NCBI GenBank assembly: GCA_030704615.1
Contig: CM060732.1
Coordinates: 59,627,053 to 59,687,052, forward strand
Length of the DNA: 60,000 nucleotides
Reading direction: 5' to 3'
Source of the DNA: Takakia lepidozioides
Lineage: Eukaryota > Streptophyta > Takakiopsida > Takakiales > Takakiaceae
Shown: positions 45,900 through 56,634 of the stretch, in pieces
Layout of the letters: each line of letters begins with the position of its first letter
Numbering within the stretch: the stretch's first letter is position 1
The notes under the pieces: generated by a model
The model's input: the letters and a program-made list of their open reading frames with translations, nothing else
Told to the model about the DNA's origin: nothing
The model's database searches: none
Made by a program: the position numbers and the translations under genes

Positions 45900-46330
45900 G
45901 TCTTTTCCGAATCGACTAGGTGTCCGCCAACCACTTCGGGAACCACTTGGCAGTAAGCGGGACTACTGGAGAGTCGAAACGGACAATGTAGGCCCACAGG
46001 GGCATTTCAGACGGCGGGCAGAAGTGGGGTCAATGACTCCGGAGTCGTAGCAAAAATCCGGGCTATTTAATTAATTACGTAAACACATAATATTTGAAAA
46101 AATAGAAATTACAAGTGGTTCTAATTACTGCACATGCGACTAGAAATTTTCATTCATAATTTGATTAATGGAATAAATATATTTAGTGGATATGTAGTCG
46201 ACTCAACGACTCCATGAACCATTGTGCATTGATTGCACCCGTGATTCAAGGCCACATTTGCTGACGTGTGTTTCACAAAAACAGGTAAAGAAAATGTGGC
46301 CTTGGGGGAATAGATATTTTAATATGTACT
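45900..46330. other. Anonymous stretch between MULE-like pseudogene and PPR copy
   Basis: No gene. AT-rich from 46,060 to 46,200. The MULE 5' terminus, if preserved, would be expected here, but I could not pair it with the other side. Confidence 0.35.
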
Positions 46331-46396
46331 GCCTCCACCTGGAAGTGACATAGAAGGTCCATGGTGACATCGTGAAAGCTGGAATTGTAGGGTTTG

Positions 46397-47075
46397 TGTC
46401 GCGCACCTCACTTCGGTAAGCTCCCCCTCAAGTCATAGTTACTCGCTTTGATGCGCGCGCCTGACTCCCAACCTGGCCGCCGGGCCAACTTGGAGCTTCG
46501 GCTGCTCACCGGGGCATAACGGTCCCCCTTTGTTCTCCCAAAGAACCCTCCACCGATTTGGAACCAGCGGGAATTCCCTTTGGTAGTTGGCAGTCCGGAA
46601 CAGCTCCCCACTCTTTGGTCGCTTTCCGGCTCGCTCGCTTACTCACTAGTTGGTCACCAACGGGCTTGCACCGTTCTCGGGGTTACTACTCCCTATATAT
46701 ACTTCTGTAGTTGTCCGCGGGGGTTTCACAACCAGCCATGCCATTTTATGGCGAACCACCACGAAAACCCTCGACTCCCGGTGATGAGTCGCGGTGAGTC
46801 TTGGCCCACTCACCACAGCCCTTATGGACCGCGATGAGTCCCAAGACTCCCCACGACTCCCACCACGAGGTCTCCGCCCCCATGGTGAGTCCTATGCCAC
46901 CCCCACCGCAACCCGGTGTGCGGGGCTCCACCTAGTGAGCGCCTCCGCCTCCTTGAGTGCCTTGGGCACTCAAGGGTGCTTCAGCCCCCCGTACCTATCG
47001 CTGCCACTGCCCCCACCACAGGGGCAGCCCCTCATGTGTCCCGACCCCCTGCCCTCAAGGCAAAGGGCCGCGACA
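46397..47075 (-). repeat. Chromovirus 3' LTR (679 bp)
   Basis: It is bounded by TGTCGCG on the plus strand and its complement at 47,069-47,075. It lacks 45 bp present in the other LTR, at a spot flanked there by the direct repeat GCCACCCCCAC, consistent with slippage or repeat-mediated deletion. A TATATA motif lies near 46,692-46,698. Confidence 0.93.
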
Positions 47076-47978
47076 CACACCCCTACCAACAGGGAGTCGA
47101 TGTCCTCATCGACTTGTCTATTTTGTAGAAATGAACATCCAAGTTGTGGCGTCCCACATCAAGGAGTTTGTTTCCGTACCATGGCGTCCCATGGTAAAGA
47201 ACCAAACCCCACACTTGACTCTACTCTCCACTAGCTAGTTCGGCCGACTTCCTCCAAGTCCCGGCCAAGGGTGGAGCCTCTCCAGCTCCTCCCAGTGCAC
47301 TCTTCTTGGCCTACTTCAAGGCCAAAGAACGATCCTCCCCGAGGATCGAATCGCCTTACCGCAACAACATTGCTTGCGATCGCTCATGATGCCGCTTTTG
47401 GCATCACCTTGAGCAAGGGTTCACCTGGAACCCTCTTTGTCTAGGAAGATAACCTTGAACCAACCGTGTGCCCCAATCACTACAATTGGGTCCGCCTTGG
47501 AATGCTGGCCTGAGGACGGGAACACGCCGAAGTCGCACTACGACTTCGTCCCGAGGCTACACGATTATAGTACGTGAACGGAAGCACTTAGCTTCCGTGT
47601 TAGCCCGCACTACAAGGCAACCCCCTCGGTAGCGCAGTTATAGTATGCGCACGCGCTAGATGCGCACTAGCACGTGAACTCCCAAAGAAGGCGCCAGTTT
47701 CCTTGTCCCTTGGATGGGGGTCACCCGATTTCGGCACTACGCAAACACACATTAACCCAATTTACCTCTCCCACTTTTATAAGCTAGCATGCATTCTACA
47801 CACTAGCCAACCATACCATGCATCACCATTCCAAACAAAATAGGACGCACAACATTTGGAAGCCATTTCATTTATAGCACGTTTTGTACAATACAAGTTT
47901 TTGCAATCGGATTCCTAAGCTAGCTAAGCCGGGCTAAGCATGCATTTCCTCCCCCACGCTCCAAGGTTGATGTCCCCA
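47076..47978 (-). other. Chromovirus 3' untranslated region
   Basis: About 900 bp between the chromodomain stop and the 3' LTR with no conserved coding frame. The purine-rich minus-strand sequence TAGGGGTGTG directly abutting the LTR is the likely polypurine tract. Confidence 0.6.
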
Positions 47979-50900
47979 TCAACGCTTCTTCCGCTTTTGA
48001 GGTCGTCCTTTGAAAGCTGCAACCGCCTCGGATGCGTTTCCCATTTCTGAGGCACGCACCCAAGATGCCTCCACATGATGATAGCCCTTCCATTTGACGA
48101 GATACTCTGTTTCTCGGTTCTTGAACCTCCTCGACTTAAGTATTGCCTCCACCTCGTACTCAGGTTCATTTTCATGATCCAACAGCATAGGTGGCGGACG
48201 CAACACTTGATGCCGATTCGGACGTGCTTCATCTTTGAAGTAAGGCTTCAAAAGGGAGACATGGAATACTGGGTGCACCTTGCTGTTTGCCGACAGCTCC
48301 AATTCATACACATCCTCATTCATAACCTTCCGAATGCGAAAGGGTCCCGCATACGGAGGTACGAACTTCGGACTCACTTCCGGAGGTAGTCGGAAATTCT
48401 TGATGTTCAACCAGACCTTCGTGCCTGCTTCAAACTTCACTTCCCTCCGCTTCCGATTCGCCTGCCTTTCATACCGTTTCCTAGCTTTGGCAATGTTGTA
48501 CTTTGCGAGCTTCAATAAACGCTCGCGTTCTTCCAGTACCGCCGCTACTGCCGGTTCCTCAACGTCCTGGGCGGCCCAACTTGTCGGCACCAGAGGTGCT
48601 TTTCCATAGACCAATACAAAAGGGGAAACTCCCGTTGCGGAGTGTTCTGTGTTATTATAACAGAACTCTGCCGCGTCTAAGTGTTCCACCCAGTCTGTTT
48701 GGTCTGCCGACACGTAATTCCGCAAGATCTGCTTCACTACGGAATTCACTCTTTCTGTTTGGCCGTCGGTCGTAGGTCGGAAGGCGGTGCTCATCTTCAG
48801 CCTCGTCCCCATCTTCTTCCAAAGTGCCCTCCAAAATTTACTCGTAAACTTTGGATCGCGGTCCGAGACAATATCCTTCGGGACTCCATGATGCTTTAAG
48901 ACGTGGGCGAAGTAAAGTCGCCCTGTCTCCTGCGCCGTTGCCGTCTCCTTGGTGGGGATGAAATGGCCCATTTTACTGAACCTATCCACCACCACCATGA
49001 TTGCATCGAATCCTTTTGACAGCGGCATAGCAGTCATGAAATCCATCGAGACGCTTTCCCAAGTCCCCTCTGGAATCGGCAAGGGTTGTAACAGCCCCGC
49101 TTGTTTTTGTACTCGCTCCGGTTTTGTTGGCATGTGGTGCATGTCTTGACATACTCCTCTGCCTCCTCCCTCAGTTTGGGCCAGAAATACTCTTTCTTCA
49201 AGAGTGCCGCAGTGCGCTTGGCTCCGCCGTGGCCCGCAAGCGGGCTATCATGGCATTCTCTCAAGAGGCTATCTCTGATCCCTCCCTTCGGCACGTAGAG
49301 ACGCTTTTGCTTATACCGGAGCAGTCCATTTTGCAAGTGGAACTGCGATTTAACCCCCATCCTCAAGTCCTGCATCACGGACTTCGCCAGCTCATCCTTC
49401 CGGCAAGCCTTTCGGATCTTCCTTTGGAGCGCCGTCTCGCCCTTGTACACCAACAAGAGCTGCTGCTTTCTACTTAAAGCATCGGCCACCCGTTGTCTCG
49501 TCCCGGTTTGTACTGGATATCCACGTCGAACACCGCCAAAGTATCTTGCCACCTAAGTTGTTTTGGGGACAACTTGGGCTGCGTGGCAAAATACTTCACC
49601 GTGACATTGTCCGTGAACACCTTCACTGGGTTGGAACCAACATAGTGGCGCCAAAGCTCAAGACAGTGCACCACCGCCTTCATCTCTTTCTCGTGCGTCG
49701 GCCACCGTCGCTCCACTTCATTCAGTTTCTTACTTTCGTAAGCCACTGGACGTCCATCTTGCATCAGTACACCCCCAATCGCGAAGTCCGACGCATCTGT
49801 ATGTATCTCGAACGGACGATCGAACTCCGGGATTTTCAAGACTGGAGCTTCCGCCATCCGCTGCTTCAATTCAGCAAAAGCTTGGCCACAAAAGGTGTTC
49901 CATGCCCAGACTTTAGATTTACACAGAAGGTCTGACAGCGGCCCCGCGATTTTGGCGAAATTTCTCACATACTTCCGGTAATAGGAGGCGAGTCCTAGGA
50001 AGGATCGCACTCCCGGGACCGAAGTCGGAGGCTCCCAGTCCAAGATCGCCCTCACCTTTCTGTCATCCATTTTGATCCCATCCTGTGTAATCACATGCCC
50101 CAGGAACTCCACTTTTGTGACCCCGAATTCGCACTTTGAAGCTTTGGCAACAGCTTCCCTTCTCGCAATTTTTGGAACACCCTTTTCAGGTGCTCCAGGT
50201 GCTCCAGGTGCTCTTTTGTTTTCGAGTACACCAAGATGTCGTCGATGTACACGATCACAAAGTCATCCAACCACTCCTGGAAAAGGCTGTTCATCAGCGT
50301 GCTAAATGTCGCTGGTGCATTGGTGAGCCCAAAAGGCATCACCAAGAACTCATATGAACCATACCTTGTCCTGCACGCGGTCTTCTCCTCATCTCCTTCC
50401 GCCACCCGAATTTGATGATAGCCGGAGCGCAAGTCGATCCGGCTGAAATACTTCGCTCCTGCCAACCGATCAAAGAGGTCGTCGATCCTTGGCAAAGGGT
50501 ACCGGTTTTTGATAGTCACCTTATTCGGAGCCCTGTAATCGACACACATCCGCAGCGTCCCATCCTTTTGTCTGCAAATAGCACCGGGGCTCCGTAAGGT
50601 GACTTACTCGGCCGGATGTACCCCTTTGACATTAGATCTTTGAGCTGAGTCTTCAGCTCGACCAACTCTCTGTGGCTCAACCGGTAGGGCGCCTTGGCAG
50701 GCGGTTCCGATCCCGGTATCACCTCAATCTTGTGGTCAACTCCTCTTCGCGGTGGCAAGCCGCTTGGTAAATCCTCCGGCATCACATCCTGGTATTTCTC
50801 CAAAATTCCCCTTGATCCAATCTGGGCTCGGCTCCCCATCGCCTTCTCCCTTTACTTCTCTAATGTAAAGCAAAAACTGGGGCTCGTGTGCCTCCTCCAC

Positions 50901-51527
50901 GGCCCACTCCCTTGCTGACAGAAGGTTTATTCGCCCTCCCACGGATTTGGGCGTTTCCGACACTCGTAAGACCTCGCCACCATTCCCACATGGCAGCGTG
51001 ACTACTCTCTTGCGGCCATCTATGACCGCTCCGGATTTGCTCAAAAAGGTCATCCCCAAAATGAGATCCACTCCATCGATCTCGCAGATGGTGAAGTTCT
51101 CACGTCCCTCCCAACTCCCCAGTTGAAGAGGAACATCAAACGCCAACCTTGTCGCCAACTGTGGTTCTCCTTTGGCAGAACGCACCTCAATAGAGGCCCC
51201 CACGTCACTTGTCGGGAGTCCCAGCTTTTGTGCCGTTGCCGGTGTCATGAAGGAGTGCGACGCTCCTGTGTCCACCAACAACGACACGTTAGTTCCGGAT
51301 ATTATCCCATCCACGAACAATAACTGACTCCCTTTACGTAAGGCGCCAGTTTCCTGATACAACTCACAAGAAAATTTGCCTACCTTGCAAGTCCTGGCGA
51401 CCACCGCTTCCACCAAGCGACTGATGGTATCTTCCGACAGCTCTGTGGTCGCCCGAGTCATGTTCAATTGTCGGGGCTTCGTGCACTTCTTGGCCATGTG
51501 CCCGGGCTCCCCGCAATTGAAACACAC
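47979..51527 (-). pseudogene. pol: Chromovirus pol (PR-RT-RH-IN-chromodomain), frameshifted
   Basis: In coding order: CCHC knuckle CFNCGEPGHMAKKC and protease LLVDTGASHSFMT (51,527-50,736); RT N-terminus YRLSHRELVELKTQLKDLM (50,839-50,516); RT core [29 protein letters not shown] and YIDD (50,549-50,091); RT end, thumb and RNase [24 protein letters not shown] (50,112-49,474); integrase HHCC zinc region CHDSPLAGHGG...CTTCQQNR (49,552-49,034); integrase core with SMDFMTAMP, VSDRDPKFTS and DGQTERVN (Asp, Asp, Glu) and a C-terminal chromodomain EYEVEAILKSRRFKNRETEY, LVKWKGY (49,142-47,979). Each block is in a different phase from the next, so at least five frameshifts separate otherwise well-kept domains. 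One is a one-base loss near 50,160. Confidence 0.93.
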
Positions 51528-52534
51528 TCCATCAAAGGTCGCCTTCTGTCCGCCATAGGCCGCTCCACCCGCTTTTCCTTTCGAAGCACCGGGTGCCGCC
51601 TTGACTTGTGAAGGCCCTCCCTTCGATTTCCACGTGCCATTGTCGCCGCGTGGCCTATCCCACTTCTTTTCCGGTCGGAAGGAGTCACCTTCCCGCCGGG
51701 TCTTAGCTCCGTACGGCCTTGTCTTTCACCCCTAGGGACATCTGAGAAACATTCAGCCCTCTCAATTGCCTCGTTCAAAGTCTTAGGTGGCTTCTCCTCC
51801 AACTTCCGCCTGGCCCATGGGGCCAGTCCCGCCACAAAGTTGAAGACCATTTCCGGTTCTGCCATGTCCGCGACTTCGAGCAAAAGCACATTGAAAGCCT
51901 GGACATATCCCCGAATGTCATCTGTTTGCTTCAAATTCCTCATCTTGTCCCGGGCAAGCCAGGACGCGTTGAGGGGCACAAACTGTCTCTTCATCAATTC
52001 CTTGAACCCACTCCAGTTCAAGGTTTCCGGGCTTGGACCTTGGTCGTGAAGGCGTTTCTGCCACCATTGTTGAGCATAGCCCCTCAAATAGGTGGGAGCC
52101 ACTTCCACCCGATCCTCGTCACTCAACTTGGCCGCCCGGAAGTACTGCTCTAGCTCCAGGAGCCAGGTGTTGAGTGCCTTCCGATTTCGGACGCCCTCGA
52201 AGGTGCCGGGTTCCTTAGGCTTCACCTTAAACTTTGCCTTAGTGGAAGTGGCATTAGCCGCCTTCAACACGTCTTTCAACGTCCCGCCAAACTGCGCCAA
52301 CAACCCTTCCCAAAAGGCTGCCGGCATGGGAGGCATCTCTTGGTTTGTCGGAGCTCTCAAGGATTCCTCGGGCTCCGACTCCTCAGATTCCTCCCGCTCT
52401 TGAGCGGCCTCGTTTTCAGAAACATGCATCGCTTCCTCAAACGGCCGCCTCGGTGACACGTCGCCCCCATCGGGCTCACCAGGATCATCATCTTTTGGGC
52501 CGTTCCGCTTTCGCTTTGGCTTGCCCGACCCCAT
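51464..52534 (-). pseudogene. gag: Chromovirus gag
   Basis: The first in-frame ATG is at 52,534 (MGSGKPKRKRNGPKDDDPGE); the open frame extends upstream into the primer-binding site without an ATG. It encodes an acidic N-terminal region and a retrotransposon gag domain (LELEQYFRAAKLSDEDRVEV, GYAQQWWQKRL, FKELMKRQFVPLN, FVAGLAPWARRKL). The frame shifts before the zinc knuckle, which is read in the next phase (C-x2-C-x4-H-x4-C at about 51,485-51,525). Gag forms the particle and binds element RNA. Confidence 0.9.
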
Positions 52535-52575
52535 GATGAGGCCAATCCCAAGGACGATCGCGTACTGAACTCTAA

Positions 52576-52587
52576 GCTCTGATACCA
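52576..52587 (-). other. Primer-binding site (initiator tRNA-Met type)
   Basis: TGGTATCAGAGC on the minus strand, two bases inside the 5' LTR, the standard complement to the 3' end of plant initiator tRNA-Met. Confidence 0.93.
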
Positions 52588-52589
52588 AG

Positions 52590-53316
52590 TGTCGCGCACC
52601 TCACTTCGGTAAGCTCCCCCTCAAGTCATAGTTACTCGCTTTGATGCGCGCGCCTGACTCCCAACCTGGCCGCCGGGCCAACTTGGAGCTTCGGCTGCTC
52701 ACCGGGGCATAACGGTCCCCCTTTGTTCTCCCAAAGAACCCTCCACCGATTTGGAACCAGCGGGAATTCCCTTTGGTAGTTGGCAGTCCGGAACAGCTCC
52801 CCACTCTTTGGTCGCTTTCCGGCTCGCTCGCTTACTCACTAGTTTTTGGTCACCAACGGGCTTGCACCGTTCTCGGGGTTACTACTCCCTATATATACTT
52901 CTGTAGCTGTCCGCGGGGGTTTCACAACCAGCCATGCCATTTTATGGCGAACCACCACGAAAACCCTCGACTCCCGGTGATGAGTCGCGGTGAGTCTTGG
53001 CCCACTCACCACGGCCCTTATGGACCGTGATGAGTCCCAAGACTCCCCACGACTCCCACCACGAGGTCTCCGCCCCCATGGTGAGTCCTATGCCACCCCC
53101 ACTAAGTCCCGCTAAGCTACCACCACCCTTTGTGGAGCCACCCCCACCGCAACCCGGTGTGCGGGGCTCCACCTAGTGAGCGCCTCCGCCTCCTTGAGTG
53201 CCTTGGGCACTCAAGGGTGCTTCAGCCCCCCATACCTATCGCTGCCACTGCCCCCACCACAGGGGCAGCCCCTCATGTGTCCCGACCCCCTGCCCTCAAG
53301 GCAAAGGGCCGCGACA
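52590..53316 (-). repeat. Chromovirus 5' LTR (727 bp)
   Basis: It carries the same termini as the 3' LTR. Target duplication GTTTG follows at 53,317. It includes the 45-bp block missing from the other LTR (about 53,101-53,145). Confidence 0.93.
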
Positions 53317-53444
53317 GTTTGTCGTTCTAAACACTGCCCTGGTGGACATATATGCCGAATGCGGGAGCATTGAAGATGCGATGGTAGTGTTCGACTGTGG
53401 CTCAACGAGATGTGGTGTCGTGGAGTGTGATGATCGCATTGGCA

Positions 53445-54356
53445 ACAAGGCGAGGATGTATGCATGATTTGTGCAGAGGCAGTGATAGCTGAAGGAGCAG
53501 GATAGAGTGTGGGTCCATATTCATCCAAGAGGGTCGGATTTCAAGCTCCAGATTACCTATGGATCCCTGTGGAAGGATAGCTACAAGAAACCTCCATGGG
53601 TAGATGGTTAGCTGGAAGCGGCAGCTGTAACGGCACAGTTGATAAAATCAGGCACCTCAACCATGACCACAGCTTCTGAAAGAGGATCAAGAGAGGGAGT
53701 CCACAATGCCTCTTCTGGCACTTATGGGCATGTGAAGATGCTTTATGAGGCAGGCAGACTGAAAGAGGCTCTACAGATTTTAAACCAAAGAGGCATTTTA
53801 GCAGATGTAGAACGTATGTGTGTCTCTTGCATAAGTGCATCAAGATGAAAGGCCTAGAAGTTGGAAAGCAGGAGCACACTCACATTGTCCAAAGTGGATT
53901 CACACCAAACGTTTTTCTGCTCAACAACCTTGTCAACATGTATGTTAAGGGGATCATCATGGATGATCACCAAGTGTTCAACACAGAATGCCTCAACGAT
54001 CTTTGATCACGTGGAATATAATGTTGGCAGGATTAACAAGCATGGGCGTGGTACGAATGCTTTGGAGACCTGTGAGCAAATGATGCGCGAAGGGGTGAAG
54101 CCCAACCACATCGCGTTTGTATGTGTTTGCAATGCGTGTGCAAGCCTGGAAAAGGGGAACGAGGTCCATGGTGACATCGGTCAAAGCTGGAATTGCACTG
54201 GATGTCATTCTGAACACTGCCTTAACCTGGACATGTATGCCAAATGTGGATGCATTGAGGATGCAAAGGGAGTTTTCGACACTATGGCTGAACGAGATGT
54301 GGTGTTGTGGAGTGCGATGCTTGCAAGGTATGCACAACAGGGACGTGGGATGGACC
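53445..54356 (+). pseudogene. OSB exon-2-like segment fused to PPR copy
   Basis: Intron-like sequence (GATTTGTGCAGAGGC) leads to acceptor GGGTCCAT (AG lost) and exon-2-like text for IHPRGSDFKLQITYGSLWK and YKKPPWVDG. A TAG stop follows at WVDG*, then AQLIKSGTSTMTTASERGSR, GHVKMLYEAGRLKEALQILN and PPR motifs (KVDSHQTFFCST, KGNEVHGDIG, CGCIEDAKGVFDTMAERDVV, GVRCLQGMHNRDV-like) with several frame changes. It is cut at 54,356 by a CACTA-type end. Confidence 0.65.
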
Positions 54357-54440
54357 CTACCCGAAAAGGGCTGTTTTATGACACCGCAGCGTGGCCCCGA
54401 TGTCGACCCCCCCCCCCCCCTTTTTTTTTTTCCTGTAGTG
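54357..54440 (-). mobile_element. CACTA-type terminal fragment, inverted
   Basis: On the minus strand it reads CACTACAGGA, then an A tract, 14 G (54,407-54,420) and GTCGACATCGG...AAAACAGCCCTTTTCGGG, matching the first 80 nt of the element at 3,075 in the opposite orientation. Only this terminal piece is present. Confidence 0.65.
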
Positions 54441-55761
54441 GATGAAGTGGAAGAGGTTAGGTCGAGAGTTCGAAAGAATGGCAGAGGCATTTAGTAGAGG
54501 AGAAGATCGGGAAGAGGGAGAGTTAGTTTTTGTGGCTAGTGACGAGAATGAGAAAAACGTTGCAAATTTGCGACCAATGGGGGTCGCAAAAAGACGAAAC
54601 CGTGATTTGCGACGCTCGGGCGTCGCAAAAAAATAAAAATAAACCTACTCTGCATTGCAGAATTAGCATCGTCCGGGGGTCGCAAAGTGCAACCCCCGGA
54701 CGTCGCAATTTAAGGGGGTACATTTGAAAATTTGAATTGGAAATTTGAATTTCAAAAACTTGTTGACCATGGACTCCGACGTTGACCATTCTGTCTAATG
54801 GCGATATATTCATTGTTCTACATATATCATGCAATGCTAAGACCTCCATGTTATAACATTTCTAAGATATTACAGACTAATCAACACACACCTATGCTAC
54901 ATCTATGTATCACAAAACAATCTAAATATATATATATATATATGAAGATTTTCTTCAAGTTCCTTCTAAGAAGGTCCCTCTTGTGACTCCTGGGAGTTGC
55001 AACCTCCACAACCTTAGTACCCAGCCCCAACACCAGCCCCAACGTCGTCACCGTTGTTGCACCCCCCCACCGCCAGGCGCCCCAAGCGATATCCTTGTGA
55101 TGACATAAGCTGACTACAACACCATTGCGACCCCCTGGTGTCGCAACATTGGCCGTCCCAGCGCGGGGCGCCCCCATCGACGCTTTTGTGAAGTTGAGGG
55201 CCGCAAAGCCAAAAAAAAAACAAAACAAACAAACTCTCATTATGGTGATGTTGTTGCGACGCCCTGGCATCGCAGAGACGCCCTCGGTGACGCTTTTCCG
55301 ATGCCAAGACGTCGCAACGTCCCAAAAAATAAAAAATAAAAAATAAATTGCGAAGCCGAGGCGTCGCAAGAAAAAAAATCCGTCGCAGTGAGGGGCCTCT
55401 TTCCCCCTTCATGCCACCTTGCGACGGCTGGGCGTTGCAATGGTGTCGCAGCGGGGGATTGCGACGTCGGGGCGTCGCAAAAAAGTGCCGCGGGCTCAGC
55501 GCCACGCGGGGCATAGGGGCGCGGCTGGCGTTGCAACCCCCCCCCCCTCCCATTTGTTGTAGTGATCCTCTCCTGAGCTTTCCTACACTGTCTCTCAGTT
55601 GTGAAATACAAAGATTGCCTCCTTCTGTGACGCTTGAATGCACTCATGTCTGTGCTAAAGCCCTCCAGCTTGCTCGCCACTCCGGATGGTTAATCACTCT
55701 GAAACGTCGATTCTTTGCAAAAAGTGTCTTGAAGCGGCGATTGGAATTTTGGGATGAATGA
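54441..55761 (+). pseudogene. Coding-like sequence split by CACTA-type element
   Basis: Before the element (54,443-54,540) a frame reads MKWKRLGREFERMAEAFSRG, EELVFVASDENE-like. After it (55,565-55,761) another reads LECTHVCAKALQLARHSGWL, LKRRFFAKSVLKRRLEFWDE and a stop. Both have a protein-like composition and could be two parts of one interrupted gene, but I recognise no domain and the link is inference. Confidence 0.2.
54541..55564 (+). mobile_element. CACTA-type element portion with GCGTCGCAA repeats
   Basis: 54,541-54,905 is homologous to 3,185-3,530. Then a (TA)n tract leads to a region dense in TTGCGACGCC/GGCGTCGCAA motifs (55,130-55,540), an 11-C run (55,537-55,547) and the outward end TTTGTTGTAGTG finishing at 55,564. 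No CACTAC left end is seen, so the copy is 5'-truncated or composite. Confidence 0.55.
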
Positions 55762-55799
55762 AAAACTCGCGCCCGCGCCTACTTTACATTGTCAACTTA

Positions 55800-56634
55800 G
55801 GGCACTGCTGGATTTTTCGTGTGCTCATCTTCATCTACCATGCAGGCTAGCGGACGAAATGACATGCGTCCACAGGTGACCGGCCGGGTATCGCAGAAAT
55901 CAGCGCATGCAGAGCTTTGGATACCTTCCCGGAGACGTCTTCAATATAACGGTACTTTCCAACGGTATGTACGCGCCGAAATTACAGTGGGCGAATTGAC
56001 CATTGCAGCTAGGCAATAGGTGCTTTGCAGAGCCCATGACTGGCAGTGGGCACGACAATCCCTTTGGGACTCTCATGCAGTAGTCAGTGCCGAGCCTCAT
56101 CATCTTTGTCAGTACATTCCGCCAATCATTCAAGCAGATATTCCGTCCGTGTGGTTTCGTATTGTCTACTTTCGTACTCCACGGTTTTGTAGTGTACATA
56201 TTCCGACCTCTGCACTGCAATTTGCATTGCCCCAGTTGTCTAATGGATCGTATTGCAGACATAGCAAAATTCTACTGTGCGTCCCACTCAAGGCCCCTCT
56301 GCAAAGTTGCGGGTAGCAATGGCCTCGTTGCTATGCAGGAGGACGTGCTCTGTAGAAGCTTGGAACTTGAAGTTGGAACTGATCATGTTGAAAGAGAAGT
56401 ATACAATGATTCCGGCAAGGTTGACAGCATGTTGATTCTGGAGCCAGATATGGTTGGAAATCGTAAAGAATGGAGAGTTCCGGCGGGCAAGTACCGCGTG
56501 CACGGGGATCAAAGACGCCTGTCTGCTAACGCCTGGAACCGCAACTTCGGTGGCTCATGCCTTCACACCTGTTCCCTTAAAAAAGAAGAGACCAACACTT
56601 CCACAGCATTCGTGGAACTCTCCACTAGATGCAT
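55800..56634 (+). other. Coding-like stretch of unknown nature
   Basis: Frames such as 56,020-56,316 (QSLWDSHAVVSAEPHHLCQY, IPSVWFRIVYFRTPRF) and 56,087-56,650 (MQEDVLCRSLELEVGTDHVE) look compositionally coding, but they overlap in different phases and match no family I know. The minus strand is also open at 55,900-56,262. I cannot decide strand or function. Confidence 0.2.

Larger units (their letters stand above)
46397..53316 (-). mobile_element. Ty3/gypsy chromovirus, full-length, 6.9 kb
   Basis: This is a complete LTR retrotransposon on the minus strand. It has two LTRs beginning TGTCGCG and ending GCGACA, flanked by the 5-bp target duplication GTTTG (46,392-46,396 and 53,317-53,321). 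There is a primer-binding site complementary to initiator tRNA-Met and the order gag, protease, reverse transcriptase, RNase H, integrase, chromodomain, which defines the chromovirus branch of Ty3/gypsy. The coding region is interrupted by several frameshifts. The LTRs differ by about four substitutions plus a 45-bp and a 3-bp indel by my reading, so the insertion is young. Confidence 0.95.
46340..53460 (+). pseudogene. PPR copy split by the chromovirus insertion
   Basis: Left of the retrotransposon, 46,347-46,396 encodes VHGDIVKAGIV followed by GF. Right of it, after the duplicated GTTTG, 53,317-53,395 encodes VVLNTALVDIYAECGSIEDA. Removing the element and one GTTTG restores an uninterrupted PPR frame across the junction, so the insertion postdates this PPR copy. 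The right part decays near 53,395 and passes into an OSB unit at about 53,445. Confidence 0.8.

Noticed and set aside
46794-47238. Pro/Ser-rich frames of up to 146 codons in the LTRs
   Set aside because: They fall within or across the LTR boundary, opposite to the element's coding strand, and are caused by composition.
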